Shown: in pieces, positions 5,433 through 7,730 of the stretch
Position numbering within the stretch: the first letter of the stretch is position 1
Layout: every line of letters starts with the position of its first letter
Source: Desulfobacteraceae bacterium
GTDB taxonomy: Bacteria; Desulfobacterota; DSM-4660; Desulfatiglandales; Desulfatiglandaceae
NCBI GenBank assembly: GCA_030612945.1
Contig: JAUWMY010000105.1
Location: 1 to 7,730 of the forward strand
Direction: 5' to 3'
Length of the DNA stretch: 7,730 bases
The notes under the pieces: generated by a model
Seen by the model: the letters and a program-made list of their open reading frames with translations, nothing else
Databases searched by the model: none
What the model was told of the DNA's origin: nothing
Translations under genes and position numbers: made by a program

Positions 5433-6352
5433 ACACCAGGGCAACTGAATCACTCGGCTTCCGGCAAGCACTTGAGAGCCTTGCACCCCGTATCCGACTA
5501 ACGCTTGAAACCGCTCGGGAGGTTGTTAAGCGTCCGAGCGCCCTGGCCGGGGGCATACTTCTCCTGGTCATCCTGATGGCAAGCGTATCGTTTCCTGTTT
5601 TGTACCATACAGATCCTCTTGCGCAGGATCTTCTGGCCCGGTTTACACCACCGGTATGGCAGTCAGGGGGAGTATGGAGCCATCCCCTGGGCACGGATAA
5701 TCTCGGCCGAGATGTTTTATCACGTTTGCTTTACGGCAGCAGGGTCTCTCTTTTAGTTGGTTTCACAGCCGTTTTCGTGGCGGAGCTGGTCGGAATCGTT
5801 CTGGGACTTATTTCAGGCTACTATGGTGGCAAAACCGACAGTTTCATAATGCGCATCGCCGATATCTTCATGGCCTATCCTTTTATGCTGCTTACTATTT
5901 CAGTGATTGCGGTTCTCGGTCCTTCAATTCTGAACCTGATTCTCGTGCTCGGAATATCAGACTGGGTCACCTATGCCCGAACAATCCGCGGAAGCGTTCT
6001 CTCCTTGAAAAGAAAAGAATTTATAGAAGCGTCTCGTGCAATTGGAACCCATAACATAATTATCATTATAAGGCATATTCTTCCCAATGTTATTTCACCA
6101 CTTCTTGTCCTGGGAACCCTGCGAGTTGCGAACATAATAATATGGGAAAGCGGCCTGTCATACCTGGGTATGGGGGCTCCACCGCCAATGCCGACCTGGG
6201 GCAGGATGCTTGCTGAAGGTCGGGTTTATATCGGCGATGCATGGTGGCTTGTCACCTTGCCGGGATTGGCTATTATGTTTACGATTTTGTCAATCAATCT
6301 GCTGGGCGACGGATTGCGCGATGCCCTGGATCCCAGGCTTATAAATCTATAG
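5429..6352 (+). CDS. dppC: Peptide/opine ABC transporter permease, DppC type
   Basis: This 307-residue protein is the second channel subunit. After a cytoplasmic N-terminus of about 38 residues, it has a first membrane segment (about 41-58), the DppC hallmark HPLGTDNLGRDVLSRLLYGSR (85-105), further segments near 106-130, 146-164, 166-184, 220-238 and 272-293, and the EAA loop KEFIEASRAIGTHNIIIIIRHILPN (196-220). The conserved ESGLSYLGMGAPPPMPTWGRML follows at 240-261. The start at 5429 overlaps the dppB stop by 4 nt and has an AGAGGAAAA ribosome site just upstream. The frame is open back to an ATG at 5264, but that would lie inside dppB and add 55 non-family residues. DppB and DppC would pair in the inner membrane, with DppD and DppF beneath. 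Confidence 0.95.
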   Translation: MNTRATESLGFRQALESLAPRIRLTLETAREVVKRPSALAGGILLLVILMASVSFPVLYHTDPLAQDLLARFTPPVWQSGGVWSHPLGTDNLGRDVLSRLLYGSRVSLLVGFTAVFVAELVGIVLGLISGYYGGKTDSFIMRIADIFMAYPFMLLTISVIAVLGPSILNLILVLGISDWVTYARTIRGSVLSLKRKEFIEASRAIGTHNIIIIIRHILPNVISPLLVLGTLRVANIIIWESGLSYLGMGAPPPMPTWGRMLAEGRVYIGDAWWLVTLPGLAIMFTILSINLLGDGLRDALDPRLINL

Positions 6353-6398
6353 CGATAAGCAATAACAGAAAGAAATAAAAAATATCCGGAGGTGTTTT

Positions 6399-7616
6399 AT
6401 GAAGGTGCTTCTACTGGGAATGGGCATGCAGGGCAAAGCTGTGGCCCATGATCTGGAACATAGTTCCGTAGTAGATGAAATCCTTGTCTTTGACATCGAT
6501 ACTGATCCGTTGAAAAAATACATAAAGGAAAAGGGATTACACAAAACGGTGCTGAAACAACTTAACGCGACAAGGGAGGCGGACTTAACGAAAATTGTAG
6601 AACAGTCTGGGGCCGATATTGTTATCTCCATGCTGCCGGCGCATTTCGGATACGGAGTTGCCACAGCCGCCCTGAATGCAGGCGTCCACTTTGTATCTTC
6701 CAGCTACACGGGAGAAATCTCCGAACTGGATTCGGCTGCCAGAAAAAAAGGTGTTATCATACTGCCTGAAATGGGCATGGATCCCGGCATCGATCTTGTT
6801 CTGGGTCGTCTTGCGGTTGATAACATGGACCAGGTTGTAGGACTTTACTCTTATGGGACTGGTATACCGGAACCGGCCTGTGCGGATGACAATCCCCTGA
6901 GATATAAGATCTCATGGACTTTCGAAGGGGTTCTCAAGGCTTACATGAGAGATGCGGTTATCCTGAAAGAGGGTACACGCATCGATATACCAGGGGACCG
7001 GATTTTCCGTCAGGAAAATGTACACCGGGTGGAAATTCCAGGTCTTGGGCATTTAGAAGCCTATCCTAACGGAGATGCCGTAAAATTCATTCGTATGTTC
7101 GGTCTGGGAAAGGATATCCGTCATATGGGCAGGTTCGCCCTACGCTGGCCCGGACACTGCAGGTTCTGGGGCACAATGGCAGGACTCGGCCTTCTGGATG
7201 ACACCTCTTTCGATCCTGAGAATATTCCTTTTTCTCCGAGACAATTTTTAGTTAGTATGCTTTCTCCCAGACTAAAGTACGGCGATGACGAGAGGGACCT
7301 TGCTATTATCAGGGTCCAGGCCTGGGGGAAAAGGAACGGACAGGGAAAAATGGTTACCTATGAGGTCACGGATCGGCGGGACCTTGAAACGGGATTGTTC
7401 GCCATGAACCGTACCGTGGGGTTCACAGCCAGCATCGGTGCCCAGATGATCCTCACAGGGAAAATAGCAACTCCCGGAGTACTATCCCCGGTAAAAGATG
7501 TTCCGCCGGAAGCTTTTCTTAGGGAACTTGAGAGACGTGGCATAAAAACCGCCAGCCGGATTGAGGCTGTGGACACAGATGAATACAGGCCGGACCTCTT
7601 GTCCGGAACAGGTTAG
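6399..7616 (+). CDS. Saccharopine dehydrogenase family oxidoreductase (Lys9-like)
   Basis: This 405-residue cytoplasmic enzyme starts with a Rossmann fold: GMGMQG at 7-12, and an acidic D32 at the end of the second strand (VFDID), which favours NAD(H) over NADP(H). Family landmarks follow: ISMLP at 76-80, EMGMDPGID at 124-132, GIPEPACADDNPLRYKISW at 155-173 (compare the G-L-P-x-P, DNPLGYKFSW region of yeast Lys9), RWPGHC at 249-254, and the C-terminal NRTVGFTASIGAQMI and PGVLSPVKDVPPEAFLRELERRGI (359-382). Relatives reduce or oxidise saccharopine-type secondary amines; lysine 6-dehydrogenases are a related branch. The start has a strong GGAGGTG at 6388-6394. It lies 46 nt after dppC with no terminator between, so it is probably cotranscribed. 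It may act on the solute imported by the transporter or on a breakdown product; the substrate is not shown by the sequence. Confidence 0.88.
   Translation: MKVLLLGMGMQGKAVAHDLEHSSVVDEILVFDIDTDPLKKYIKEKGLHKTVLKQLNATREADLTKIVEQSGADIVISMLPAHFGYGVATAALNAGVHFVSSSYTGEISELDSAARKKGVIILPEMGMDPGIDLVLGRLAVDNMDQVVGLYSYGTGIPEPACADDNPLRYKISWTFEGVLKAYMRDAVILKEGTRIDIPGDRIFRQENVHRVEIPGLGHLEAYPNGDAVKFIRMFGLGKDIRHMGRFALRWPGHCRFWGTMAGLGLLDDTSFDPENIPFSPRQFLVSMLSPRLKYGDDERDLAIIRVQAWGKRNGQGKMVTYEVTDRRDLETGLFAMNRTVGFTASIGAQMILTGKIATPGVLSPVKDVPPEAFLRELERRGIKTASRIEAVDTDEYRPDLLSGTG
7590..7606 (+). other. Hairpin in the last codons of the oxidoreductase gene
   Basis: CCGGAC and GTCCGG form a perfect 6-bp stem with a 5-nt loop, 10 nt before the end of the coding region. 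The nearest T-run begins 24 nt downstream, so it is not a classical terminator alone but may assist the weak one that follows. Confidence 0.4.
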
Positions 7617-7637
7617 TAACTTAAAAGTTATTTTTTT
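7617..7637 (+). terminator. Weak intrinsic terminator candidate after the operon
   Basis: Immediately after the stop codon, TAACT and AGTTA form a 5-bp stem with a 4-nt loop, followed directly by seven T. The stem is AT-rich and would be weak, but the stronger GC hairpin just upstream and the U-run make this the best candidate for the operon end. Confidence 0.45.
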
Positions 7638-7659
7638 GCATTTGGTGTAAAAAAAATTG

Positions 7660-7713
7660 GATTGAAATATTTTCACCATCTTCAAATGATTGAATATTGT
7701 CGATTGAATATTG
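7660..7713. repeat. Short direct repeats of GATTGAATATTG
   Basis: The 12-mer GATTGAATATTG occurs at 7688-7699 and 7702-7713 (14-bp period), with a looser copy, GATTGAAATATT, at 7660-7671. It lies in AT-rich DNA after the operon. It could be chance, or iterated binding sites for a gene beyond the window. Confidence 0.45.
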
Positions 7714-7730
7714 ACTATTTAAGGAATGCT

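Overview
The window is one co-directional (+ strand) operon for a dipeptide/oligopeptide/opine-class ABC importer (Dpp/Opp family) followed by a cytoplasmic oxidoreductase of the saccharopine dehydrogenase (Lys9-like) family. The base composition, the style of the proteins and the AT-rich, repeat-bearing intergenic DNA suggest an anaerobic Gram-negative bacterium, perhaps a deltaproteobacterium of the Desulfobacterales type. That placement is an inference from general impression, not from a marker gene.

Layout: 1-798 is non-coding. It holds two opposed arrays of a degenerate TGGAATNN octamer (216-247 and 392-446) around a central hairpin (318-342), further small hairpins, two dyads that could be operators, and a near-consensus sigma70-type promoter (766-794). 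The -10 box of that promoter ends 4 nt before the first start codon, so a leaderless mRNA is likely. Then come the two ATPases dppD (799-1773) and dppF (1766-2770, overlapping by 8 nt). Next is a 106-bp tandem duplication (2745-2956) that carries the end of dppF, a hairpin, and the Shine-Dalgarno and start of the binding-protein gene. It leaves a 13-codon leader ORF (2835-2876). The periplasmic family-5 substrate-binding protein (2941-4437) follows, then a strong intercistronic hairpin (4451-4479), the permeases dppB (4506-5432) and dppC (5429-6352, ATGA overlap), and the saccharopine-dehydrogenase-like gene (6399-7616). A weak terminator candidate and short direct repeats close the window.

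How the genes work together: the secreted binding protein captures a small peptide- or opine-like solute, the DppB/DppC pore passes it through the inner membrane, and DppD/DppF power this by ATP hydrolysis. Both ATPases keep the C-terminal four-cysteine motif of the iron-sulfur-binding DppD type. The terminal enzyme belongs to a family that splits or forms secondary-amine (opine-like) amino acid conjugates, so the operon may be an uptake-and-breakdown module for such a compound; the substrate is unproven.

The most unusual feature is the duplicated leader before the binding-protein gene. Its hairpin is kept in both diverged copies by pairing-preserving changes, including one full compensatory pair. 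This points to RNA-level control of binding-protein expression.
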